Origin: Prostheceraeus crozeri | Lineage: Eukaryota > Platyhelminthes > Polycladida > Euryleptidae | DNA length: 64,000 nucleotides | Direction of reading: 5' to 3' | Assembly (NCBI GenBank): GCA_907163375.1 | Contig: CAJQUW010002202.1 | Coordinates: forward strand, 186,001-250,000 | Shown: in pieces, positions 12,395-22,170 of the stretch | Layout of the letters: each line of letters opens with the position of its first letter | How positions within the stretch are numbered: the first letter of the stretch is position 1 | Made by a program: the position numbers and the translations under genes | Notes under the pieces: generated by a model | What the model saw: the letters and a program-made list of their open reading frames with translations, nothing else | What the model was told of the DNA's origin: nothing | The model's database searches: none

Positions 12395-14128
12395 ATGTCC
12401 ACCTCTATCTTCCACGATCTTAGTGGACCAGGCATTCTTCAACTGATCGTAGAATGTCTCACGCGAGCTAAGTGCGAGGTAATCCAACATATTACTATCA
12501 AGGACGCCATCTCTGTGATTCTCCTGCAAGAAACCCACACCAAAAAGGACGACGACATCAAAATTCATGGATTTACACCAGCTGGAGCTATTCATCATCG
12601 CCACCATGGAATTGCTACACTAGTCAGGGGCGACATCACTCCTGTACTAATCTCGAGATCATTCAATGACAGTGTGACTCAATGGCTAGCAGTCTCCCTC
12701 ATCATGGACAAACTGGTGATTGTCAACGTATACAATCCACCTAATAATGGGACAACGGAAACACCACCAACATTTCCACATCCTGTCATTTACTCAGGAG
12801 ATTATAACTGTCATCACAAACTATGGGCTACCCAGCAAATGACGTTAATGAAGAAACGCTTCTTGAATGGGCCGCCGCTAATGCAGATCTTCATCTTCTT
12901 TACAACTCAAAGATGCCGAAATCACTTCACTCAGCAGTATGGAACACTACTACTAACCCAGACGTCACTTTCTACAGTCATAGTCCGGACGACCTCATGC
13001 CGCATTCTAGTCATTTTATTGGTGGCAATTTCCCAAGATCCCGACATCGGCCAACAATAACATATCATCCTGCCATTATTGAAACTACACGAACTACTGC
13101 TATACCAAGATGGAACTTTAACAAGGCTGACTGAACACAGTTCCAACTTGAGAGTTCTCTCCTGCCTCTCGACCTCCCTAACCCGATCCAAACTAACATT
13201 GACGAAAGCTACAAATCGCTTCAAAACGGAATAATAAAGATCGCAAAGAAAACAATGCCACGACGTTTTCGTAAACCACATATACCAGCATGGGATACAA
13301 ACTGTGATCAACTGGCTAAAGTTCACGAAATTGCAACTCCACTCGAAGAGAAACAAAAAACGGTGAACGATTTGCTTGATTACATGTGCAAGCGTAGGCA
13401 GGAAAAATGGATGAAAACTGCTGTGGATATTGACATGAAACACTCGAGCCGTAAAGCATAGGAAACATTGAGCAGGCTCACGGGGCTTAATACAATAACT
13501 CCAACACCAAATGTAATCGAGGCAAATGCAGTAGCTAGTTGCTTGGTCAGCAATGGAAAGTTCAAAAACTGCAAAAAATCCTTCACACGAGAAGTTGAGC
13601 TGAAAGAGTTGTGGAATGCACCGTCTGTAGATCAAGACCTTTTCCGGGATTTCAGCATACGCGAAGTGACTGCAGCGATTGCCAATGTCAAAAATTGGAA
13701 GAGTCCTGGACCGCATGGAATGCATCCTGAATTTTTCCACCATCTAGACAAGTCATGTATTGAATGGCTTACACTGTTCCTCTCAGCCGTAATGAGAGAG
13801 AAGAAAGTTCCTAAGATCTGGAAGCTATCGAAGGTTGTAGCACTTCTCAAGCCAAACAAGTCCCAGAGCATGCCGCTAGCTACAGACCAATTAGCCTTTT
13901 GTGTATTTCTTTTAAACTTCTGGAAAGACATATATAATCGCATCCAACCGATCGTTGACTACTCTCCCGGACGAACAAGCCAGCTTTCGACTTGGACGCA
14001 GTACCCTTGACCAAGTTGCTTTATTGACCGAGGACATCGAAGATGCTTTCGAACATAATGAAAAAGTTGAAGCAGTTTTTATTGACTTGTCATCTGCGTA
14101 TGACAACATCTGGCATCGAGGATTGATT
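12395..14128 (+). pseudogene. jockey/I-like LINE ORF2, 5' part (endonuclease and RT start)
   Basis: This is a non-LTR retrotransposon. From 12395 it encodes an apurinic-type endonuclease: ISVILLQETHTKKDD (catalytic Glu), HHGIATLVRGD, LVIVNVYNPPNN, IYSGDYNCHHKLW. From 12823 the tail of that domain follows in another frame (LHSAVWNTTTNPDVTF, SRHRPTI). A linker at 13255-13461 leads to the RT at 13468-14010 (IREVTAAIANVKNWKSPGP, PKIWKLSKVVALLKPNK). In a third frame at 13955-14128 are DEQASFRLGRSTLDQV and FIDLSSAYDNIWHRGL, the first RT aspartate motif. At least three frame changes and one stop have accumulated, so it is dead. The ORF is cut at 14128 by the PLE insertion and resumes at 20448. The clade call is by motif. 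Confidence 0.85.
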
Positions 14129-14290
14129 AAGGAAAAGCAGGTTCTCTCCCAATTTTTGCGACTTATATTTCAATAAATAATAGAGCGAGTCACCCGACGC
14201 GTTTCTTCTATACACAGACAGTATCAAGGGTTAAATTGTCGCTGTACAAGTGGGTTTTTATGCATAAATCAGTCAGTGAAAGCAGCTCAT
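14125..14290 (-). repeat. PLE-1 terminal inverted arm, left
   Basis: The reverse complement of about 20240-20412. Both arms include GATTAAGGAAAAGCAGG, CGACTTATATTTCAATAAAT and the TTGATACTGTC...GAAACGCGTCGGG block. They differ at only a few positions by eye. The first four bases overlap the target duplication. Confidence 0.8.
14192..14231 (-). ncRNA. hammerhead-ribozyme-like motif, PLE-1 left end
   Basis: Read on the minus strand, ACCC-TTGATACTGTC is followed by a short variable part and GAAACGCGTC-GGGT. GAAA then ACGCGT then C is the layout of hammerhead G12-A13-A14, a minimal helix III, and C17 before the cleavage site. ACCC/GGGT would be helix I. The expected CTGATGA core is replaced by TTGATAC, so activity is doubtful. 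PLE terminal repeats are known to carry type I hammerheads with tiny helix III. Confidence 0.4.
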
Positions 14291-16251
14291 CAGGTCATCT
14301 CATGACGTCTGTTTATTTTTGGCATGATCGTCGCAATAGAGCGGGATTCAGCCACCCTAGTAGTAATCGCTGTTAGTTGTTGATCAATAATTTTGTAGTC
14401 GAAATTGTTAATGGTCATCACTTTATCATTGTGGGCCTTCATCGAATGTTCACGAAGTGCACTCTTCTTGTCTTCATACCGTAAACTGCGCTCATGTTCT
14501 CTGTAGCGAACTTGAAATGGACGACACGTTTGACCTATGTAACTGTGGTCACATATTCTGCAAGTAAATTCATAAATAACATATTTACATACTTTCGCAG
14601 TTATACTTTGGGCCAATATTTTTACAAATACTACACGAACAAGTACTTTTATCCGATTTTTTGAAATTTGAAACAAGCTTTTTTCCAGGTTTACTAATGA
14701 TACGTATAGAAATATCGTATTTATTTTTCATTTTATTGATTTTTCTCAAAAATCCATCGCCAACAAAATCATGGTTCAAAGTTACATTATTTTCTTCAAC
14801 GTTAGATTTTTTATTTCTATTTTTGTGATACATATCAGTTTTACTAAACCATTGTTATTTAATCTATTTTTCATGATATCGTACGCTTTTTCTGATGGGT
14901 CAGAGCATCGAGTCTCGACGTATCGGAAACTATTTTTTATAAAATTATTTTTTACGTTATTCGGCAGCCAGCTATCTTTGCGTAAACTTATTCCAGAATG
15001 GCAAGGTTTGCTATACCAACTATATTTTAGCTTTCCTTTTACTGAGATGCTTATGTCCAGGAAATTGAGATATTCATTTTCTGGAACTTCTAAAGTACAT
15101 GTAAATTGAATGTTATCATCTATTGAGTTAAACGTTTCATAAATATTCTGAAGTACATTTTTATCATTGGGGAAGGGACCCAAGATGATATCGTCTATAT
15201 ATCTTTTATAAATGGTTGGAGAAATTTTGTGCTTATTTTTCAATTTTTCTATAGCTTTATTTTCTACGCTATTCATATAAATTATCGCAAATGGAGGTGC
15301 AAAATGTGTCCCCATTGGACAAACTTTTATTTGGAGGTACGTCTTATCATTGTAGATTATCTCATAATTATACGATACAAATTTCAGGAAGTCTATGAGA
15401 TCGTTGACGCTGAAACCATAATTTTCTATGCGACTCCAATGTTGTATAGCAAAGGCTTCTATCACGGTTATACCGTCCTTAATAGGTATGTATACTAGGG
15501 TATAAACTTTTAACGTCAAGTGAGATGAATATTTGATCACTATCATTAACAATATCTTGACTATTATTTTTCATTTCATTTATCAAGGAGTTAGTGCTGG
15601 TACATGTTTAACTAGCTGATTAAGAAGAACACTTGTCAACCAGTCAACTTTCTGGGTTGGTGTACCTATAGTTGACGCTATCGGGAGCATAAAAATCCAT
15701 GAAAAATCCATTTTCTTTGTCCTTATGATATTTTATACTTACATGAAATTTGGCTGGATGGCTCCGTGTTGCGAGAAGTTTTTCGTGGTCGATATTTGTC
15801 ATTTTTTTACATTTAGCTCTAACTAAGCGATTAGCTTGGTTTTCTATTGCAGAATTCTTTGAGATTTCTCTAATTTTGTAAGTATTTGTATCCTGAAGGA
15901 GACTTTCGATACGGTTTTTTATGCTTTCTTCATCACAAATAACGATGCGATTAGATTTATTTGACGAAATAACAGATAATTTATTTTGTTTCAAGAAGGC
16001 TTTAGTTGTTCTATCTATACTATTGATATTTTTGTATTTCTTATTTTTTTCTTTAAATTTTTAGCTTCTTCGTGTAAAGCGCGCTTAGCCTCCATTTCGA
16101 AAAGTTTTAGCTTATTATCGAAGGTTTCGCTCATACGTGGAGGTAAGTTTACGGTATTCTTATCAAATTGAATGTGCATTTTATTTTTGTTAGATGCTCC
16201 TGTGCAATGATGTTCCTGCTTACGTGCCTCACGTACAACGTAACGCCACAA
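14290..16251 (-). CDS. PLE-1 copy A: reverse transcriptase with GIY-YIG endonuclease
   Basis: Minus-strand coding region of a Penelope-like element. N-terminal part at 16015-16251 (NTVNLPPRMSETFDNKLKLF, then KKKIRNTK). RT start at 15644-15994 (LVRAKCKKMTNIDHEKLLAT, KFHVSIKYHKD). RT palm at 14782-15552, with CPMGTHFAPPFAIIYMNSV and the catalytic YIDDIILGPF box, then YLNFLDISI. GIY-YIG endonuclease at 14290-14676, reading YEFTCRICDHSYIGQTCRPF and VRYREHERSL, ending INRRHEMT. The reading frame is interrupted a few times between these blocks. PLE proteins copy RNA by target-primed reverse transcription and usually use this C-terminal nuclease. The region is a near-identical inverted partner of 16850-18678. 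Confidence 0.85.
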
Positions 16252-18678
16252 TTCATAGAAAACACCATCAAGTTACCGATGTGAACTGAGTCGACGAAGC
16301 CCCTGGATAGGAAGACCACTTCACTCAAGAGGGAGTTGATTAGACAAAACTTATCTAGCCTAAAGAAGAAAGCGTATGACATCAACCGGGAAATCTCCTT
16401 CGAGTATGTGACCTTCAGAAGGAGCAATGTCGACGTACAGCAGAAGAAAGTGTTTTTTGAGAGACTGGATAAAGCAGCTAGTAGGGAAACATCAAGGATC
16501 TACGAACGTCACTCGAGAAAGTGGAGTTGGTGGACAAGTGACTTTTTCCCTTTTCTCAGGAGTTCGTACGATATGAAGTACAAGTGTTGGTTTTTCCTTG
16601 ATTACGTTGGTGAATTTTGGTTCAGTGGGAGTAGCTCGTCTGAACACATTCATGACAATAATCTTGATAGTAATTGCTGAACTAACGAAACCAAAATCTC
16701 CATTCCTAACGATATAAAATTATTTTTTGAGTAACGGTCCTAAATTTCGGTAGCCTCATCATATTAATGATGATTTTCTTAATGATAATGAAATTGCTAT
16801 TGATAGTCTGTCATATAAATTGCGCTGGTCTCATCACTTTAACAGTTGTGGAGCATCTAACAAAAATAAAATGCACATTCAATTTGATAAGAATACCGTA
16901 AACTTACCTCCACGTATGAGCGAAACCTTCGATAATAAGCTAAAACTTTTCGAAATAGAGGCTAAACGCGCTTTACACGAAGAAGCTAAAAATTTAAAGA
17001 AAAAAATAAGAAATACAAAAATATCAATAGTATAGATAGAACAACTAAAGCCTTCTTGAAACAAAATAAATTATCTGTTATTTCGTCAAATAAATCTAAT
17101 CGCATCGTTATTTGTGATGAAGAAAGCATAAAAAACCCGTACTTATAAATAATATCAAACTTATAAAATTAGAGAATAGTAAATTAAGCAATTAGTAATA
17201 TTAGTAATTAGCAACACTTACAAAATTAGAGAAATCTCAAAGAATTCTGCAATAGAAAACCAAGCTAATCGCTTAGTTAGAGCTAAATGTAAAAAAATGA
17301 CAAATATCGACCACGAAAAACTTCTCGCAACACGGAGCCATCCAGCCAAATTTCATGTAAGTATAAAATATCATAAGGACAAAGAAATGGATTTTTCATG
17401 GATTTTTATGCTCCCGATAGCGTCAACTATAGGTACACCAACCCAGAAAGTTGACTGGTTGACAAGTGTTCTTCTTAATCAGCTAGTTAAACATGTACCA
17501 GCACTAACTCCTTGATAAATGAAATGAAAAATAAAAGTCAAGATATTGTTAATGATAGTGATCAAATATTCATCTCACTTGACGTTAAAAGTTTATACCC
17601 TAGTATACATACCTATTAAGGACGGTATAACCGTGATAGAAGCCTTTGCTATACAACATTGGAGTCGCATAGAAAATTATGGTTTCAGCGTCAACGATCT
17701 CATAGACTTCCTGAAATTTGTATCGTATAATTATGAGATAATCTACAATGATAAGACGTACCTCCAAATAAAAGGTTGTCCAATGGGGACACAGCGTAGC
17801 GGACATATGAATAGCGTAGAAAATAAAGCTATAGAAAAATTGAAAAATAAGCACAAAATTTCTCCAACCATTTATAAAAGATATATAGACGATATCATCT
17901 TGGGTCCCTTCCCCAATGATAAAAATGTACTTCAGAATATTTATGAAACGTTTAACTCAATAGATGATAACATTCAATTTACATGTACTTTAGAAGTTCC
18001 AGAAAATGAATATCTCAATTTCCTGGACATAAGCATCTCAGTAAAAGGAAAGCTAAAATATAGTTGGTATAGCAAACCTTGCCATTCTGGAATAAGTTTA
18101 CGCAAAGATAGCTGGCTGCCGAATAACGTAAAAAATAATTTTATAAAAAATAGTTTCCGATACGTCGAGACTCGATGCTCTGACCCATCAGAAAAAGCGT
18201 ACGATATCATGAAAAATAGATTAAATAACAATGGTTTTAGTAAAACTGATATGTATCACAAAAATAGAAATAAAAAATCTAACGTTGAAGAAAATAATGT
18301 AACTTTGAACCATGATTTTGTTGGCGATGGATTTTTGAGAAAAATCAATAAAATGAAAAATAAATACGATATTTCTATACGTATCATTAGTAAACCTGGA
18401 AAAAAGCTTGTTTCAAATTTCAAAAAACGGATAAAAGTACTTGTTCGTGTAGTATTTGTAAAAATATTTGCCCAAAGTATAACTGCGAAAGTAAATATGT
18501 TATTTATGAATTTACTTGCAGAATGTGTGACCACAGTTACATAGGTCAAACGTGTCGTCCATTTCAAGTTCGCTACAGAGAACATGAGCGCAGTTTACGG
18601 TATGAAGACAAGAAGAGTGCACTTCGTGAACATTCGATGAAGGCCCACAATGATAAAGTGATGACCATTAACAATTTC
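16250..18678 (+). CDS. PLE-1 copy B: reverse transcriptase with GIY-YIG endonuclease
   Basis: Plus-strand copy. Unlike copy A it keeps a longer 5' part: about 16327-16530 reads RQNLSSLKKKAYDINREISF, VDVQQKKVFFERL and HSRKWSWW, a basic N-terminal region like that of other PLE proteins. The part shared with copy A begins at about 16850. RT blocks lie at 17297-17515 and 17546-18480 (ENYGFSVNDLIDFLKFV, YIDDIILGPFPND, NYLDISI-like NFLDISI). The APxxA segment after CPMGT seen in copy A is shortened here, and a short region near 17135-17220 is rearranged. GIY-YIG starts at about 18510 (CDHSYIGQTCRPFQVRYREH) and is cut at 18678 by the PLE-2 insertion. Its tail resumes at 20124. Confidence 0.85.
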
Positions 18679-18758
18679 TGTAATTTTTCACGTTGTAGAC
18701 AAAAAGATAGCTCTCCCTCAATTTAGACGATTTATTTATTTTTTTAAAAAATAAAGTT

Positions 18759-18797
18759 CCCCGACGCGTTTCGTCACGGTGGACAGTATCAAGGGGG
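18759..18797 (-). ncRNA. hammerhead-ribozyme-like motif, PLE-2 left arm
   Basis: Minus strand: CCCCC-TTGATACTGTC, a short hairpin-like part (GTC...GAC) and GAAACGCGTC-GGGG. It has the same block order as in PLE-1, although the two families differ elsewhere. CCCC/GGGG could form helix I. The core deviates from CTGATGA as in PLE-1. Confidence 0.4.
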
Positions 18798-18855
18798 TAA
18801 GTAAATGAACAGGCAGTTGGCTTAAATATAAAAATGATTAGGCAGTGACGACTCG

Positions 18856-19361
18856 TTAGATCAATTCATGTTTGCGGTTGATTTGTGGCTTGTTCAACGC
18901 TATGAAGCGTGCTTCGGCCATTTTAGTTTGCATCGAATTCTTTTGTTTATTTAGGACAAAAAGCTGGAAATTATCGATGTTCATCATTCTATCGACATGG
19001 TCAGTCAAACTATGTTCAGATAGTGCACTTTTACGATCTTGACAGTTCAAACTACGTGTGTTCATCATGCCGTAACTTTAAAGGTCGGCAAGTTTGACCA
19101 ATGTAATTTTTATGACAAATTTTACATTCAAAATTATACACAATGTATTTATCGTTACACATATATTTAGGTCCAATATCCCTGCACAGTTTACAATTAC
19201 ATTTGTTATTGTTTTCAATAGTATTTATGCTATTAACTAAAGTTTGACCGGGTTTGCAGGTAACACGAACAGGAAGTTCATACTTACTGACCAGTTTATT
19301 AATTTTTCTTAAGTAGCTATCACTAATGAAATCAACACAAAGGTTAATTTGATTTTCATTA
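18856..19361 (-). pseudogene. PLE-2 left arm: GIY-YIG endonuclease end
   Basis: Minus-strand inverted partner of 19407-19911. The open part at 18856-19068 reads NCQDRKSALSEHSLTDH and ends with NKPQINRKHELI. The upstream part of the arm encodes the finger and GIY-YIG block seen clearly in the right arm. The arm lacks the RT, so it cannot be autonomous. Confidence 0.75.
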
Positions 19362-19370
19362 CTTTTAGTA

Positions 19371-19911
19371 TTGGATTTTGATTTTGGTGTAATTGAAAAT
19401 CAAATTAATGAAAATCAAATTAACCTTTGTGTTGATTTCATTAGTGATAGCTACTTAAGAAAAATTAATAAACTGGTCAGTAAGTATGAACTTCCTGTTC
19501 GTGTTACCTGCAAACCCGGTCAAACTTTAGTTAATAGCATAAATACTATTGAAAACAATAACAAATGTAATTGTAAACTGTGCAGGGATATTGGACCTAA
19601 ATATATGTGTAACGATAAATACATTGTGTATAATTTTGAATGTAAAATTTGTCATAAAAATTACATTGGTCAAACTTGCCGACCTTTAAAGTTACGGCAT
19701 GATGAACACACGTAGTTTGAACTGTCAAGATCGTAAAAGTGCACTATCTGAACATAGTTTGACTGACCATGTCGATAGAATGATGAACATCGATAATTTC
19801 CAGCTTTCTGTCCTAAATAAACAAAAGAATTCGATGCAAACTAAAATGGCCGAAGCACGCTTCATAGCGTTGAACAAGCCACAAATCAACCGCAAACATG
19901 AATTGATCTAA
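19371..19911 (+). pseudogene. PLE-2 right arm: Cys motif and GIY-YIG endonuclease
   Basis: The plus strand reads FISDSYLRKINKLVSKYELP, RVTCKPGQTLVNS, KCNCKLCRDIGPKYMCNDKY, VYNFECKICHKNYIGQTCRP, LKLRHDEH, then in the next frame NCQDRKSALSEHSLTDHVDR to NRKHELI. This is the CxC-x2-C / CxxC linker and GIY-YIG nuclease of a PLE (NYIGQTCRPL, RHDEHT). The frame changes once near the EHT position. It has the same domain layout as PLE-1 but clearly different protein sequence, so it is a separate family. Confidence 0.75.
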
Positions 19912-19969
19912 CGAGTCGTCACTGCCTAATCATTTTTATATTTAAGCCAACTGCCTGTTCATTTACTTA

Positions 19970-20008
19970 CCCCCTTGATACTGTCCACCGTGACGAAACG
20001 CGTCGGGG
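19970..20008 (+). ncRNA. hammerhead-ribozyme-like motif, PLE-2 right arm
   Basis: Mirror copy of 18759-18797 on the plus strand: CCCCC-TTGATACTGTC, a short hairpin, GAAACGCGTC-GGGG. It lies about 60 nt after the nuclease stop codon. Confidence 0.4.
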
Positions 20009-20123
20009 AACTTTATTTTTTAAAAAAATAAATAAATCGTTTAAATTGAGGGAGAGTTATCTTTTTGTCTACAACGTGGAAAATTACATAATGAACCTCC
20101 CGTATAAGACAACAAAAGATCTG

Positions 20124-20233
20124 ATTAACAATTTCGATTACAAAATTATTGATCAAGAATTAACAGCGATTACTACTAGGGTGGATGAATCCTGCTATAT
20201 TGTGATGACCATGTCAAAAATTAAAAAAAAGTG
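20124..20233 (+). pseudogene. PLE-1 copy B endonuclease tail after PLE-2 insertion
   Basis: Starts with the second copy of the PLE-2 target duplication and continues NNFDYKIIDQELTAITTRVD, matching the copy A end NNFDYKIIDQQLTAITTRVA. It has drifted a little more than the RT part (the last residues differ). Confidence 0.8.
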
Positions 20234-20239
20234 ATGAGA

Positions 20240-20412
20240 TGACCTGATGAGTTGCTTTCATTGACTGATTTATGCATAAAAACCCACTTGTACAGCGATA
20301 ATTTAATCCTTGATACTGTCTGTGTTTAGAAGAAATGCGCCGGGTGATTCGCTCTATTATTTATTGAAATATAAGTCGTAAAAATTGGGAGAGAACCTGC
20401 TTTTCCTTAATC
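20240..20412 (+). repeat. PLE-1 terminal inverted arm, right
   Basis: Inverted partner of 14125-14290, with the same 3' region including the TTGATACTGTC block (20306-20345, where GAAACGCGTC has drifted to GAAATGCGCC). It is followed by 35 nt found only at this end. Confidence 0.8.
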
Positions 20413-20447
20413 ATGATGACTGACCTTCGATATCGACAATTCTATTA

Positions 20448-21700
20448 ATCGAGGATTGATTTTAAAGCAATTTAGAACTCTTTTGAGCTAAGTTATTGTC
20501 TGTATGATAATGGAAATGATCAGCCAAATACGATTTGCATTGTCTTTAAAGGATGAGAGCTCTAGACGTCAACTAATACGCAACGACGTACCACAAGGTT
20601 CTGTATTGGCGCCGATGATGTTTGACATTTACTCAGCCTACTTGCCTGTAACTAGGAGTAAGAAATACAGTTATGCTGACGATCATGCGCTCGCTTAGAA
20701 TAGCAAGGATTTTACGACAATTGAAACGGCATTAAACTCTGTTCTCGAAAAACTACAAGAGCATTTTCACAACTGGCGACTAAAAATGAACACTTCAAAG
20801 ACTGTGAGCAGCCCATTCCATCTACCAAATCGTTATTCAGGCTACAAACTGAACTTGAAACTTCAAGGGAAAAGACTTACCTCGAACAAGCATCCCAAGT
20901 GTCTCGGCATCACATTCGACAGATCATCAACCTACCATCAACACATACAAGGTGTAGCAGCAAAAACAAGCGCTGGATGCAATCTTCATCGCCTTGCAAG
21001 TAACCACTGGGGAGCCAGTTTTGACGTGCTACGAACATCGGCGCTTGCACTTTGTTATTCCACAGCAGAATATTGCTCACCGGTATGGTCTCATTCGGCA
21101 CATACTAGGAAGATCGATGTTCAGCCTAACGACTGCATGCGCCTCATATTAGGAAGTATTTGTTCGACCCCTACAGAGCTGCTTCCAATACTGAGAGGGA
21201 TTGAACCTCCAGACATACGAAGAGACTATACAATCGAACTATTCAACAAGCCAGACATCTTTTTCATCAAGTTGTAAACACCCCGGTATCAGATGAACAA
21301 CGACTCCAATCTCGGAATCCGCTCTCAGGAAGGTTCTACCATCTGAAACAAAAGGCCGGCGAGACGACACCAGACACTTGCGCCAATAATACATGGAAGA
21401 GAAGATGGGATGACTCCAACCACCAACTCAAAAAGTTTATCGCAAGACTACCAAAAACCGCCTGGATATGACCTGCCGCGAGCAAAGTTGGTACTCTTAA
21501 ATCGACTCCGCTCTAATAACGGTCGATACAAAGCATTCATGAATCGAATAGGTCTCTCAAATAATAGTGTCTGCATATGTGGTGAAGAGCAAACGAACGA
21601 TCATGTTCTCTCTTGCCAAGTTATTGGAATTCGTGGCAAAATGGCCACTGTGGACAGCGACTTCCGTGACTGGCTGCACCAGTCAACCCTAAAACTTTAA
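20448..21700 (+). pseudogene. jockey/I-like LINE ORF2, 3' part (RT core to C-terminus)
   Basis: Continuation of the LINE ORF interrupted at 14128. RT core at 20504-20698: NDVPQGSVLAPMMFDIYSAY and the catalytic KYSYADDHALA. Thumb and connection at 20786-21277 (NTSKTVSSPFHLPNRYSG, KCLGITFDRSSTYHQH, CYSTAEYCSPVWSHSAHTR, RRDYTIELF). C-terminus at 21410-21700, with LNRLRSNNGRYKAFMNRIGL and the CICGEEQTNDHVLSCQ zinc-knuckle-like end, stop at 21698-21700. Two or three frame changes separate the blocks. The 3' untranslated tail probably follows to about 21860. No RNase H domain was recognised. Confidence 0.85.
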
Positions 21701-21956
21701 TTTTTCTTTGTGATGTTTTTTTTGTGATGACCAGGCACTAGAAGGGTCTCTCAACGTCCGTCAGACTACCTTCATATCAACAGACACCAATCCACAATCG
21801 TATTCTACAAAATATAACACCAAATACGTAGATTGAAGGGACCGGGGCCTGCGAAAATCATCTGACCATTAATTGGTTTCACTGATGATATCTATGTTTT
21901 TATGTAGTTTTTCCGTTATAACAGCATCCCTATGCGATATCCATGATGTTTTCCAA

Positions 21957-22170
21957 TATTGAGGCTTAGAGATGACTTTTTGAGGCTTAGATATGATTTA
22001 AATGTGTATATTGAGGCTGGGAGACTATCTGCTATATCTTATTGAGGCTGAGAAATCACCAATTGAGACTGAGAAGTGAGATAAACATAGAAAATCGTCT
22101 CTATTGAGACTTAGAGATCACCAATTGAGGTTTAGAGATGACATCAAGTGAGGCTGAGAGATGACATAAG
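21957..22170 (+). repeat. degenerate tandem repeat, TTGAGGCTTAGAGATGACAT unit
   Basis: About eight spaced copies of ATTGAGGCTnAGAGATnAC (near 21958, 21981, 22008, 22040, 22061, 22101, 22122, 22147), with unit lengths of about 20-40 bp. It follows the LINE tail directly. No coding capacity. Confidence 0.7.

Larger units (their letters stand above)
18679..20123. mobile_element. PLE-2 palindromic insertion, 1445 bp
   Basis: A second PLE family inserted in the GIY-YIG region of PLE-1 copy B, with a 12-bp duplication ATTAACAATTTC (18667-18678 and 20124-20135). Two arms of about 680 bp, 18679-19361 and 19407-20088, are inverted copies around a 45-nt spacer. Each carries the same GIY-YIG gene end and 3' region. 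The right side has 35 extra nt (20089-20123) before the duplication, as in the outer PLE. No RT palm is present: both arms are 5'-truncated. The arms are nearly identical, so the insertion is recent. Confidence 0.85.
14129..20447. mobile_element. nested Penelope-like element insertion, 6.3 kb
   Basis: The insertion splits a LINE RT and is flanked by a 14-bp duplication ATCGAGGATTGATT (14115-14128 and 20448-20461). It contains copy A of PLE-1 on the minus strand, copy B on the plus strand, and a second PLE family inside copy B. The outer ends are inverted repeats (GATTAAGGAAAAGCAGG... at 14125 and its complement ending at 20412). The right side carries 35 extra nt (20413-20447) before the target duplication. 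Inverted partial dimers, variable-length target duplications and a one-sided extension all fit the Penelope class. The coding parts of copies A and B are almost identical, so the insertion is young. Confidence 0.85.

Noticed and set aside
12931-13743. 270-codon open frame on the minus strand
   Set aside because: It lies opposite the LINE ORF blocks at 12823-13743, which have clear endonuclease and RT motifs. The minus-strand product has no recognisable domain and is a shadow.
14771-15498. Plus-strand open frames of about 112 and 89 codons
   Set aside because: Antisense to PLE-1 copy A. The minus strand carries the RT motifs, including YIDD.
20233-20255. CCTGATGAG just before the PLE-1 3' region as the true hammerhead core
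   Set aside because: It fits CTGATGA, but the sequence before it cannot form helix I with the GGGT after the GAAACGCGTC block, and PLE-2 lacks it. The C-run/TTGATAC reading pairs better.
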